In this document: piece after piece, positions 55,837 through 64,000 of the stretch | How positions within the stretch are numbered: the stretch's first letter is position 1 | How the letters are laid out: every line of letters starts with the position of its first letter | From: Nitrospira sp. CR1.2 | GTDB taxonomy: Bacteria; Nitrospirota; Nitrospiria; Nitrospirales; Nitrospiraceae | Direction: 5' to 3' | Assembly (NCBI GenBank): GCA_014055495.1 | Contig: WIAG01000007.1 | Coordinates: forward strand, 41,735-105,734 | DNA length: 64,000 bases | The notes under the pieces: generated by a model | Told to the model about the DNA's origin: nothing | Seen by the model: the letters and a program-made list of their open reading frames with translations, nothing else | Database searches by the model: none | Made by a program: the position numbers and the translations under genes

Positions 55837-56112
55837 ATGAAACACTCATCGATGCTGGTCTCGGCGTTGCTGTTCGGGATGTTCGCACTCTGTTCGCCAG
55901 CTTGGGCCGGTGATATGAAAGCGAAGATGGAGGAAGTGAAGGGAGACACCAAGGCCAAGGTCGAAGAACTGAAGGGTGAGGCGAAGGCCGCGGTGGAGGA
56001 GGCCAAGGGCAATAAAGTACAGGCGGAAGTGGAGCGCGCCAAGGGGAAGGGGAATGCGGCCATGGAGAAAGCCAAGGGCAAGGTCAAAGAACTGAAGGCG
56101 AAGACCGAGTAG
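55837..56112 (+). CDS. Lysine/glutamate-rich exported repeat protein
   Basis: The 91-residue protein has a signal peptide cleaved after PAWA (residue 26), then about 60 residues of near-repeats of 11 residues in the pattern xKAKxEELKGE (VKGDTKAKVEELKGEAKAAV, then KAKGKVKELKAKTE). The regular charge alternation predicts a long amphipathic helix like LEA or apolipoprotein proteins. AAGGAG 7 bases before ATG 55837 favours this start over ATG 55831. It resembles the product of 12479-12892 in layout but not closely in sequence. A GC hairpin lies 26 bases after the stop. Confidence 0.8.
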   Translation: MKHSSMLVSALLFGMFALCSPAWAGDMKAKMEEVKGDTKAKVEELKGEAKAAVEEAKGNKVQAEVERAKGKGNAAMEKAKGKVKELKAKTE

Positions 56113-56137
56113 CCGCTGTTTCCTCAGAGTTGAGAGA

Positions 56138-56170
56138 GGCTTGCGCAGGGCTGCTGGTGCTGCGCAAGCC
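56138..56170. terminator. Perfect 11-bp hairpin after the lysine-rich gene
   Basis: GGCTTGCGCAG at 56138-56148 pairs perfectly with CTGCGCAAGCC at 56160-56170 across an 11-base loop. No T run follows. It is probably a terminator or mRNA-stabilising structure for the lysine-rich gene. Confidence 0.6.
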
Positions 56171-56295
56171 GCCCCTGCACTGGTCTCTCCCAACGATTCA
56201 GATTCCACGGCATTGCGCAGCGCGGCGGTCGCCGCTACAATCGCCCCGCACGTCACCCGCCCCGGGGGTGTTCTCACCGATGCGCCGATAGCCGC

Positions 56296-57738
56296 ATGCT
56301 TCTATCCTTCGTGATCCTGTATCTTGCCTGTTCGGTCGGGCTCGGACTGTACGCAGCCACCCGGGTTCACAATACCAACGATTTTGCCGTTGCCGGTCGC
56401 AGCCTCCCGCTGCCTGTGGTGACGGCCACCGTGTTCGCGACCTGGTTTGGGGCTGAAACGGTGCTGGGTATTTCCGCCACCTTCGTCAAGGACGGACTGC
56501 GCGCCGTCGTGGCCGATCCGTTCGGTTCGAGCCTCTGTTTGATTCTGGCCGGTCTGTTTTTCGCGCGCCGGCTTTATCGCCTGAATCTGCTCACCATCGG
56601 GGACTTTTACCGGTTGCGGTACAACCGGGCGGTGGAGGTGCTGTGCACCCTCTGCATCGTCGCGTCGTATCTGGGCTGGGTGTCGGCTCAGATCAAAGCC
56701 CTCGGCCTCGTGTTCACCGTCGTGACGAACGGTACCATGAGTCAGTCGGCCGGCATGGTGTTGGGCGCGCTCATCGTGCTGACCTACACCACGCTGGGGG
56801 GCATGTTTTCGGTGGCGATTCTCGATTTTGTGCAAATCACCGTCATTATGGGCGGCATGTTGTACATCGGGTCCGTGATCAGCGGCCTGGCCGGCGGAGT
56901 GGGGACGGTGGTGACGCATGCGGCGGCGGCAGGGAAGCTCGATTTTTTTCCACCGGCCGATTTGGACCTGTGGATTCCGTTTGTGGGGGCGTGGGTAACG
57001 ATGATGTTCGGATCGATTCCGCAGCAGGACGTGTTTCAACGCATCACCTCGGCTCGGGATGAACGAACGGCGGTGCGGGGGTCCGTGCTGGGCGGCAGCC
57101 TCTACTTTGTCTTCGCGTTCGTGCCGATGTTTCTGGCGTACTCGGCCACGCTCGTCGACCCGGCGCAGGTTGCGGGATTGTTGGAACGGGATTCACAGCT
57201 TATCCTGCCGACTCTCATCGTGCACCATACGCCGATGGCCGCGCAGATCATTTTTTTCGGCGCGTTGCTGTCCGCGATCATGAGTTGTTCGTCGGCGACC
57301 TTGCTCGCGCCGTCGGTGGCTTTCAGCGAGAATATCGTGAAAAGTTGCATGCCGACCATCAGCGACCGGGGTCTGCTGAGGGTCATGCGCGTCGTGCTGG
57401 TCCTGTTTGCCGGTATCGTCCTGCTGTTTGCGCTCAATTCCGAAGCCAGCATTTTCAAGATGGTGGAGAGCGCGTACAAGGTGACATTGGTCGCGGCGTT
57501 TGTGCCGTTGCTGGCAGGACTCTATTGGCCGGGTGCGACCACTCAGGGGGCCCTGGTGGGTATGGTTGCCGGCTTGGGGACCTGGTTGATACTGGAAGCC
57601 ACAGTCACGCCGGATCGCGTCTGGCCCCCGCAACTCGTCGGCCTATTGGTGTCCGCAGCGGGCATGGTGGCCGGATCTCTGGCGCCGCAATGGATTCCAC
57701 ATTCTGCCGCCAGGACCGGGCCGGTGAACCAGCCTTAA
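56296..57738 (+). CDS. Sodium:solute symporter (SSS) family
   Basis: The 480-residue protein has about 13 membrane helices and the SSS family features: an N-terminal LGLYAATRVHNTNDFAVAGR, FATWFGAETVLGISATF, and the signature region GSIPQQDVFQRITSARDERT followed by GALLSAIMSCSSATLLAPSV, which holds the sodium-site Ser residues. The substrate is unknown; the sequence is closest in style to the uncharacterised branch of proline/panthothenate-like symporters. ATG 56296 is used. It converges with the histidine kinase gene and ends 65 bases before it. Confidence 0.9.
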   Translation: MLLSFVILYLACSVGLGLYAATRVHNTNDFAVAGRSLPLPVVTATVFATWFGAETVLGISATFVKDGLRAVVADPFGSSLCLILAGLFFARRLYRLNLLTIGDFYRLRYNRAVEVLCTLCIVASYLGWVSAQIKALGLVFTVVTNGTMSQSAGMVLGALIVLTYTTLGGMFSVAILDFVQITVIMGGMLYIGSVISGLAGGVGTVVTHAAAAGKLDFFPPADLDLWIPFVGAWVTMMFGSIPQQDVFQRITSARDERTAVRGSVLGGSLYFVFAFVPMFLAYSATLVDPAQVAGLLERDSQLILPTLIVHHTPMAAQIIFFGALLSAIMSCSSATLLAPSVAFSENIVKSCMPTISDRGLLRVMRVVLVLFAGIVLLFALNSEASIFKMVESAYKVTLVAAFVPLLAGLYWPGATTQGALVGMVAGLGTWLILEATVTPDRVWPPQLVGLLVSAAGMVAGSLAPQWIPHSAARTGPVNQP

Positions 57739-57803
57739 GTCGCGACCCCTGGGGGAGACTGACGGGCGCTATGGTGGTGCCGCAACGGCAATCAAGGATG
57801 CGG

Positions 57804-60164
57804 CTAGGCGGGGGAGACCGGCTGCAGAATTTCGCGCACCAGCCGGATCAAGTCTTCCGGCGAAAACGGCTTTTGCAGAAATGTCGTGTGTCCCTGCGAC
57901 TCGTCTCCCGTGACCGGCGGATTGTCGCTATAGCCTGACATGTAGAGGACCTTCAGGTCGGCGAAGTGGCTGCGGAGACGCATCGCCAACTCCTTGCCGT
58001 TCATACCGGGCATAACCAGGTCGGTGATTAATAAATCCACGTGGAGCGAGGTGCGGCGAATCAGGTCCAGCGCCTGGAAGCCGTTCTCCGCCTCATGCAC
58101 CGTGTAACCGTGGGTGCGAAGAATATGCTGCGTCAGCAGGCGAACCGAAGGTTCGTCTTCCACGAGCAAGATGATTTCCGTCGCGGTCTTATGGTCGGGG
58201 ATGGGGGCGGCGGCCGGGATTGCGAGATGTGGAGGGACGACCTCCGGGAGAAAAATCGTCATGGTGGTGCCGTGGCCGACGGCGCTCTCCACCGAAATCG
58301 TCCCGCCGCTTTGATGCACGATGCCGTAGACCGTCGAGAGACCGAGTCCGGTGCCGCGTCCGGGCGGCTTGGTGGTGAAGAACGGCTCAAAGATCTTCGC
58401 CTTCGTGGACGGGTCGATGCCGGTTCCCGTGTCGTGGACGCGCAGCCGCACATAGGTTCGTGTGGCGCGTGCCTCGTGGTTGGGGCCCCAGACCTCTTCA
58501 GGAAATACCTGGGAGGTGTCGATGGTCAACGTGCCGCCATGCGGCATGGCGTCGCGGGCATTGACGGCCAGGTTGAGCAGCACCTGTTCAAGTTGCACCG
58601 CATCGGCCTTGACCCACCGCGGTGTGGGATCGAGCTGCAGCACGATCGTGACATGTTCTCCAATGAGGCTCTTCAGCAGTGCCATGAGGTCCCGGATCAC
58701 GCGGTGCAGATCCAGGGAGACCGGGTGCAGCATCTGTTTGCGGCTGAAGGCGAGGAGCTGTCCGGTCAAGGCCGCGCAGCGTTCGCCGGCGCGTTGAATT
58801 TCCTGGACGAAATAACGGGCGGAGGAGTTTTGGCTCAGCTCCTGAAGCAGCACCGCGCTGTACCCCAGAATCACGGTCATGACGTTGTTGAAATCGTGCG
58901 CCACGCCTCCGGCTAAGCGTCCGACCGCTTCCATTTTCTGGGCCTGCCTCAGCTGGTCTTCCAGTTCGCGGGCTTCGGTAATGTCTTCGGTGATCCCGCT
59001 CAGGCTGTCGACGTCACCCGATTCGGCACGGTGGATGACCATCCGGTCGTGGATCCATCGGATCTTGCCGTCCGGGCGCACGATGCGATACAGCAGCTGC
59101 ACATCCCGTCCGCTCGGACCGGTCAACTCGGCGTCATAGACCTCCGTCACCATTCGTTGATCATCCGGATGCACGCAATCCCGCCAGAGCTTGGGATTGT
59201 CGTAGAACCGCGCGGCCGGCAGTCCCCAGATCCGTTCGAACGCCGGATTCACGTAGAGGACTTGCGGCGGTTGGGCACGCGCGAACCACACTCCTTGGTT
59301 GAGGTTGTCGGTGAGATAGTTGAAGCGTTTTTCACTCGAGAGCCGCGCGCCCTCCGTGAGGCGATGCTCGCGCACCTCCTGCTGCAATCTGGCATTGGCC
59401 TGCGCCAGATCGGCCGTGCGTTCGGCGATGCGCTGTTCCAGCTGAGTCTGAGCGGTGCGCAGGTGCTCCTCAATCACGCGACGTTCGTGAATCTCTTTGA
59501 TGATTTCCTGATTGAGTCGTTCCACCGCCTCCGTGCGCGTCGTCAGCGACCGCACCAGGCTGACCTTTTCCAGCTGCAAGCGCATGGAGGAGAGCAGCAC
59601 ACGATTAAAGTTCCAGGCCGAGTGGACGGTGGCGATGAGGAACAGAACGCCCATGACTCCCATGATCCCGTGAAAGTCGTGACCGCTGAAGAGGAGATGC
59701 CCGAGGGCCGGTACGGTCACTGGTATTGCGTAGCAGAGGAAGAGGGGCAGCGAGACCGAGAGCACGGAGATCGCGCCCGCCGTCATGCCCCCCAGCACGA
59801 ACAGATGGACGAGTTCGTAGGGCAAGGGAATTTCCGGGGCGAGGAAATAGATGCTGCTGCCCCAGACGACGCCGGCCCCGGTGGTGCTCACCAGCATCCA
59901 ACGGTACCAGTCAGGACTCTTCCAATGGGGCGGAACCGCGCGGCGATACTGAAAAATCAGGAGCGCCCGGGCGGCAGCGATGCACCACAGGACGAGGACC
60001 CAGGCTGCCAGCGGCGTATGCGGCACGACCGCCCACTCCACCGCAGCGAGAATCGCCGCATTGGCGGCGCTCGCGAACACACCGGTCGGCATGTTGCGAT
60101 AGAGCACATGCACTTGTTGGGCGTGAAGGTCGGTGAGTGAGTCGGCCTGGGAGGGGCGATCCAT
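57804..60164 (-). CDS. Membrane PAS histidine kinase with C-terminal receiver (hybrid kinase)
   Basis: The 786-residue protein has about six N-terminal membrane helices (residues 25-200), a coiled coil (230-290), a PAS domain (about 300-420, LWRDCVHPDDQRMVTEVYDA, followed by a PAC-type segment), a HisKA domain with phospho-His in GRLAGGVAHDFNNVMTVILG, a HATPase domain (N box LLNLAVNARDAMPHGG, G boxes DTGTGIDP and GRGTGLGLST), and a receiver domain with Asp in LLITDLVMPGMNG and Lys in TTFLQKPF. The HDFNN phospho-acceptor box places it in the NtrB-like HisKA group. The input signal and the output partner are not encoded nearby. ATG 60164 behind GAGG is preferred to one 12 codons upstream. Confidence 0.92.
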   Translation of the reverse strand: MDRPSQADSLTDLHAQQVHVLYRNMPTGVFASAANAAILAAVEWAVVPHTPLAAWVLVLWCIAAARALLIFQYRRAVPPHWKSPDWYRWMLVSTTGAGVVWGSSIYFLAPEIPLPYELVHLFVLGGMTAGAISVLSVSLPLFLCYAIPVTVPALGHLLFSGHDFHGIMGVMGVLFLIATVHSAWNFNRVLLSSMRLQLEKVSLVRSLTTRTEAVERLNQEIIKEIHERRVIEEHLRTAQTQLEQRIAERTADLAQANARLQQEVREHRLTEGARLSSEKRFNYLTDNLNQGVWFARAQPPQVLYVNPAFERIWGLPAARFYDNPKLWRDCVHPDDQRMVTEVYDAELTGPSGRDVQLLYRIVRPDGKIRWIHDRMVIHRAESGDVDSLSGITEDITEARELEDQLRQAQKMEAVGRLAGGVAHDFNNVMTVILGYSAVLLQELSQNSSARYFVQEIQRAGERCAALTGQLLAFSRKQMLHPVSLDLHRVIRDLMALLKSLIGEHVTIVLQLDPTPRWVKADAVQLEQVLLNLAVNARDAMPHGGTLTIDTSQVFPEEVWGPNHEARATRTYVRLRVHDTGTGIDPSTKAKIFEPFFTTKPPGRGTGLGLSTVYGIVHQSGGTISVESAVGHGTTMTIFLPEVVPPHLAIPAAAPIPDHKTATEIILLVEDEPSVRLLTQHILRTHGYTVHEAENGFQALDLIRRTSLHVDLLITDLVMPGMNGKELAMRLRSHFADLKVLYMSGYSDNPPVTGDESQGHTTFLQKPFSPEDLIRLVREILQPVSPA

Positions 60165-60280
60165 GGAAAGGCCTCGCTCGAACACAGGGTCACTGTGCAC
60201 AGGTAACCGGAGAGACGGTTAAGAGATCGCTGCGCATCGTGGGTGTCGGTACTCTAGCACGATCCAGGAATGGTGGAGCA

Positions 60281-61726
60281 TCAAAAATTCACCCGGAGGT
60301 TGATGGAGCCGACATGCAGGGTCGTCCGGTAGGTGCCGTTGACGGTCGGATTCACGTTACCGGCAACCGTTCGATTTTCATACAGGATGGCCTGGTAGGC
60401 GAGGTCGACGCCGAGCCCTTTGGGCGTGAGGCTCTTGTCCGACCCTCCGCAGGGAATGACCCCGAGAAACCGGCCATGCTCCCGACACATGAATCCGATA
60501 CCGGTGGAGACGGCGTGGTTGTCGCCGTCGGGGATGGCAGGGTTGAAGGTCTGGTCGGGAATCGCTTTCTGAGAATGCCAATATCCGGCGCGCAAGGCGA
60601 TGTCCCAATCGGGCAGCGGTGCGGGATTCAGCCATTTGTGCTCCGTGCCGATCATCACCGTGTACCCGCTGTTCCAATTGGCCGGGGTGGCGACGGTCAG
60701 GCCGTTCGACAGGTGGGCGTCCAAGTTGCGGACTGATTTCCAGCCGGTATAGTCCACATCCAGCTCCAATTTCCATTCCCGCTCTTTGTCGCGGACGGGC
60801 CAGAGCGCGATGCCGGCCGTGATCACCTGCGGCACGACAAAGGTCGTGCGGGCGTCCGCCACACGAGTGCCGCCCGCCAGCAATTGGCCGTCGAGGTGGA
60901 GCGTGGCTTGGCTGCGATAGATGAGGCCGATGTTGACGAGCGGACGACCGTCTTCATTGCGCAACGGGGTATACAGCAAGCTGGCATTGAAACCGGCTGC
61001 CGTATCCCGTCCATTCAACTCCATGCCGGTTCCGGCGGGAATGCCAAGACCTCCGGGCCAGCGAAACTGGCGCTCCACCTGTCCTTCGCCGAAGGCCCCG
61101 GAAAACGTGTAGATGTCCGCGCCGAGGCCGATGGCCAGATCAGGTAACGGCCGGAAGGCGATGGAGGGGCGAATGTCGATGAGTTCGAAGGCGGCTTTGG
61201 TGGTGGCGGTGGCAAAGGGGCTGCTGTCCGACCAACGCGTCAAGGTGCCGAACGGGCTGAAGACGGCCAGACCGACGGCGGTACTGTCCGATGAGCCGAT
61301 GCCCAGATCCTTGAGGTTCGCCGTGATGTAAATGTTCGACGGGGGAGGAACGGCCACACTCCCACGAAGGTCCCCATTGGCCTGCGTGCCTGCCGCATTC
61401 TGGAACGAGAAGCCGCCGGCTATGAGGGTGGTGCCGGCAGATAGTTGTACGCCGCGAAGCTGGGTCATGCCGGCTGGATTGTAATATCCGGCGGAGGCGT
61501 CGTCGGCCTGGGCGGTAAAGGCGGAGGCCTGACCTGTGGCGGAGGCACTGTGATCGTAAATGCGGAAACTGCCTGCCGAAACAGTGGTCGGGATCGCGGC
61601 GGTCACGCCGGTCAGGAGGGTGCCGCAGGCCAGCAGTACCAGTCCGGCACCGAGCCGCCGGCGAGTTCTTGAAGGCGTGTGCCGGACGTTGCCTAGGTCC
61701 GGCACGGTCATCGCACGATGGGTCAT
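60281..61726 (-). CDS. FadL/OMPP1-family outer-membrane transporter
   Basis: The protein of about 481 residues is a FadL-type barrel with the N-terminal plug motif SATGQASAFTAQADDASAGYYN followed by PAGMTQLRGVQLSAG, the family pattern (NPAGM), and C-terminal strands ending INLRVNF with terminal Phe. FadL members admit long-chain fatty acids or aromatic hydrocarbons. The N terminus is uncertain: the signal segment RRLGAGLVLLACGTLLTGV lies at about residues 22-45 counted from ATG 61726, while ATG 61711 or TTG 61783 are alternatives. It is upstream of the histidine kinase on the same strand with a gap of about 116 bases. Confidence 0.88.
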   Translation of the reverse strand: MTHRAMTVPDLGNVRHTPSRTRRRLGAGLVLLACGTLLTGVTAAIPTTVSAGSFRIYDHSASATGQASAFTAQADDASAGYYNPAGMTQLRGVQLSAGTTLIAGGFSFQNAAGTQANGDLRGSVAVPPPSNIYITANLKDLGIGSSDSTAVGLAVFSPFGTLTRWSDSSPFATATTKAAFELIDIRPSIAFRPLPDLAIGLGADIYTFSGAFGEGQVERQFRWPGGLGIPAGTGMELNGRDTAAGFNASLLYTPLRNEDGRPLVNIGLIYRSQATLHLDGQLLAGGTRVADARTTFVVPQVITAGIALWPVRDKEREWKLELDVDYTGWKSVRNLDAHLSNGLTVATPANWNSGYTVMIGTEHKWLNPAPLPDWDIALRAGYWHSQKAIPDQTFNPAIPDGDNHAVSTGIGFMCREHGRFLGVIPCGGSDKSLTPKGLGVDLAYQAILYENRTVAGNVNPTVNGTYRTTLHVGSINLRVNF

Positions 61727-61955
61727 TGTCGGTGATACAGGGGGGGCAGCGTCGGTGGCGGAGCGTCTGGTCTTCAGCAATTCTTCCCTCGTGTTGATAA
61801 GTCTAGGTACAAGATCGTAGGCAACCAGCCCTGTGGCGACCATCTAAAAGTACGGCGGGCGCTTTGTCAAGCCTGGCCCGGCGCGACCGTGTGTCCGACG
61901 GCGCCACCGGATGTGATTTCGTCCGGCGGATCGCGTATGCTCGGGTCATGGGGAT

Positions 61956-64000
61956 GTGGTGAAGACTGGCGTCGCGCGTTGGTTCGCACGAGGATTGCTG
62001 ATCCTGACCGGCGTCGTGCTCCTTGTCGCAGGGAGCGCCTTGACCTATGGCCTCTACCTTTCCACAAGCCTCGCTCTGCCGGCGGGCGATGAACATCCGC
62101 CTCGTCTCATCTACGGCGCGCCGTTCCTGCTGAAACCTGATCTGGACGTGGCCGCCTCTCATCTGCTTGAACGCCTCGACCGTCTCGGGTACCACCGGGT
62201 CGACACGACGGTCCGCGCGCCCGGTGAATATCGCGTGACGTCGACCGACGTCGACATTTACCTGCGCGAGTTCCCCGATTTGCATCTGCGCCCCCTCCCG
62301 GCCCGGTTGGTGCTCGATCAGGGACGTGTGGCACGGGTGGTCTCGATTCAGAGCGGGGATGAGTTGTTTCCCGCCTATGTGGAACCGCAACTCATCAGCG
62401 GATTGCGCGGCGCCTCCCGGCAGGTACGGGAATGGGTGTCGTACGACGATCTGTCGCCACGCTTTCTCGACATCCTCCTGGCCATCGAAGATCGACGATT
62501 CTTCAGCCATCCGGGCATCGATCCGGTGGCCGTGGTCCGGGCGGTCTGGACGAATGTCACCAGAAGAACGGTCATTCAAGGCGGGAGCACGATCACCCAG
62601 CAGTTGGCGAAGAACCTGTTCTATTCCCCGCAACGGACGTTCGGCAGGAAGCTGAGGGAGTCCATTGCGGCCCTGGTCCTGGAGGCGAAGTATCGGAAGC
62701 AGGCGATTCTGGAGAGTTATGCCAATGAGATTTATCTCGGGCAAGTCGGCTCGGTTTCGATCTATGGGGTCGGGGAAGCGTCTCACCGGTATTTCGGGAA
62801 ACGCATGGAGGCGCTGAGCCTGGAGGAAGCGGCCTTGCTGGTGGGTATGATCAAGGGCCCGAATACCTATTCACCGTTGAGAAACCCTGTCTTGGCCAAG
62901 CAACGCCGCGATGTCGTCCTGGGTCGATTACACGAACTGGGCATGATCGACGAGCAGGCCAGGGCACAAGCCGTCGACACACCGGTCCGGGTGATGCCGC
63001 CGCAGGACACACTGGCCGATGCACCCTTCTTTGTCGATTATCTGCTCCGGCAGGTGGAAGAGGCTACCGGCGCGCCGCTCCCCGACGGGGTCCGGGCGTA
63101 CACGACGCTCGATCCCGTGTTGCAACAGCTGGCCGCGCAGACGATGGACCGCGAGTTGATCAAACTCGAAACGGCGTACCCGGCATTGAAGAACCATCTC
63201 ACGCCCCTGCAGGGTGCCTTGGTGGCGATTGATCCCACGACCGGCGGCATTCTGGCCATGGTGGGAAGCCGCGACTATCGCGTGAGCCAATTCAATCGCG
63301 CGGTGCAGGCGAAGCGGCAACCAGGGTCGTTGTTCAAGCCGCTGGTGTACCTTGCGGCGTTGGAGGCCCGGCGTGAATTGTCCGGCGGACAACCGATGAC
63401 GCCCGCGACGACGATTGTGGACGAACCGGTCACCTTCGATTCCGGGACCGGCGTCTGGGCGCCGCAGAATTATGATCACAAATTCCATGGGACGGTCTCA
63501 TTGCGGGCGGCATTGGAGCAATCCCTTAACATTCCGGCGGTCAAAATGGCGCAAGCGGTCGGGACGAAACGCATTCTCCATCTCGCTGAGAATCTGGGAA
63601 TCCGCAGCCCCTTGGCCGACAATCTGTCGATTGCGCTGGGGACCTCCGGTGTGTCGTTGCTGGAACTCACCGCGGCCTACGGAGCCTTGGCGCATGGGGG
63701 CGTGATGGTGGCCCCGACGGCCGTGCAGGCGGTGATGACTCCGGAAGGGGACCCGGCCTGGCATCATACGCCGGTGCGTCGGCAGGCGGTGTCGCCCCAG
63801 GGTGCCTACGTGATGACGTCGCTGTTGAAAGGAGTGGTCGAGCGCGGAACCGCGGCGAAGGCCAAGGCGATGGGGCTGCGCGGGGTCGTGGCGGGCAAGA
63901 CGGGGACGACGGATGGGTATCGCGATGCCTGGTTCATCGGTTATACGCCGGAAGTGGTGGTGGGTGTGTGGGTGGGGTTCGATGACGAGGAGGCCTTGCA
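61956..64000 (+). CDS. Class A penicillin-binding protein (PBP1B-like), truncated by window edge
   Basis: The frame is open to the right edge, leaving about 681 visible residues of this peptidoglycan polymerase and cross-linking enzyme. In order: one membrane helix (about 10-35); a UB2H-like domain (LIYGAPFLLKPDLDVAASHL) as in PBP1B; the glycosyltransferase domain with catalytic Glu in EDRRFFSHPGIDP and GGSTITQQLAKNLFYSP; and the transpeptidase domain with SxxK (PGSLFKPL), SLN in EQSLNIPAVKM and KTGT (AGKTGTTDGYRDAW). All catalytic residues are intact. Start is GTG at 61956 or 61959, with a weak GGAT upstream. It is divergent from the FadL gene. The UB2H domain implies a lipoprotein activator like LpoB, which is not in the window. 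Confidence 0.93.
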   Translation, partial: MVKTGVARWFARGLLILTGVVLLVAGSALTYGLYLSTSLALPAGDEHPPRLIYGAPFLLKPDLDVAASHLLERLDRLGYHRVDTTVRAPGEYRVTSTDVDIYLREFPDLHLRPLPARLVLDQGRVARVVSIQSGDELFPAYVEPQLISGLRGASRQVREWVSYDDLSPRFLDILLAIEDRRFFSHPGIDPVAVVRAVWTNVTRRTVIQGGSTITQQLAKNLFYSPQRTFGRKLRESIAALVLEAKYRKQAILESYANEIYLGQVGSVSIYGVGEASHRYFGKRMEALSLEEAALLVGMIKGPNTYSPLRNPVLAKQRRDVVLGRLHELGMIDEQARAQAVDTPVRVMPPQDTLADAPFFVDYLLRQVEEATGAPLPDGVRAYTTLDPVLQQLAAQTMDRELIKLETAYPALKNHLTPLQGALVAIDPTTGGILAMVGSRDYRVSQFNRAVQAKRQPGSLFKPLVYLAALEARRELSGGQPMTPATTIVDEPVTFDSGTGVWAPQNYDHKFHGTVSLRAALEQSLNIPAVKMAQAVGTKRILHLAENLGIRSPLADNLSIALGTSGVSLLELTAAYGALAHGGVMVAPTAVQAVMTPEGDPAWHHTPVRRQAVSPQGAYVMTSLLKGVVERGTAAKAKAMGLRGVVAGKTGTTDGYRDAWFIGYTPEVVVGVWVGFDDEEAL

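Noticed and set aside
61803..62786. 327-codon minus-strand frame opposite the PBP gene
   Set aside because: The PBP frame carries all class A catalytic motifs; the antisense frame has none.

Overview
The window is a 64 kb chromosomal segment of a high-GC, Gram-negative bacterium. Outer-membrane proteins (FadL-type, DUF481, small beta-barrels), lipobox lipoproteins, a PBP1B-like class A penicillin-binding protein, AsmA-type and BON proteins all point to a diderm. The mix of GAF/PAS sigma-54 activators, PAS histidine kinases, lysine-rich exported proteins and short intergenic repeats ending in GCAGGMTGCKGAAAA-like inverted termini fits Nitrospira (Nitrospirota). That assignment is inferred from general knowledge and no marker gene in the window proves it. 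No rRNA, tRNA or CRISPR array was recognised.

Layout. 1-6.7 kb: end of a DbpA-like RNA helicase, an OsmC protein with a membrane protein, a GAF-PAS-sigma-54 activator, an SF2 helicase preceded by a tiny overlapping ORF, and an AAA-like protein that has lost its nucleotide-binding residues. 6.9-12.1 kb: a 56-residue zinc-finger protein, a membrane SGNH hydrolase, prfC and a YihY-family protein. 12.5-16.7 kb: a lysine-rich exported protein, then a visibly less GC-rich block with a SauUSI-like type IV restriction enzyme (PLD nuclease, helicase, DUF3427) and a small hypothetical gene. 16.8-28.1 kb: small metabolic and repair genes (VF530, YaeQ, SUI1, an alkylation-repair-like protein, SDR, AKR, antiporter, GNAT plus C39-like peptidase, HI0933 flavoprotein, serine hydrolase, nitrilase), with two copies of a repeat bounded by inverted termini. 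28.3-37.9 kb: envelope genes (AsmA-like, BON lipoprotein, DUF481, lipoprotein), a second HI0933 flavoprotein, an RMD1-like protein and a HAD phosphatase.

38.0-43.2 kb: the most unusual locus, a tightly packed four-gene operon. It encodes an 801-residue protein I cannot assign, a phosphatidylserine decarboxylase-family protein with intact catalytic residues, an Lgt-like membrane protein lacking the usual catalytic histidine, and an exported TPR protein. The gene set suggests a dedicated phospholipid or lipoprotein modification function. 43.4-64 kb: a PiT phosphate transporter, a lipoprotein, an SDR, a DUF4832 glycosidase-like lipoprotein, a response regulator fused to an RsbW-like ATPase, an FKBP, a glutathionyl-hydroquinone reductase, an ankyrin-linker-barrel protein, an NmrA protein, a second lysine-rich exported protein, a sodium:solute symporter, a hybrid histidine kinase, a FadL porin, and a class A PBP that runs off the right edge.

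The repeats are not random in position. At four places the right-hand terminus lies at, or within 15 bases of, the stop codon of a minus-strand gene, and in two of them it supplies the stop codon itself.
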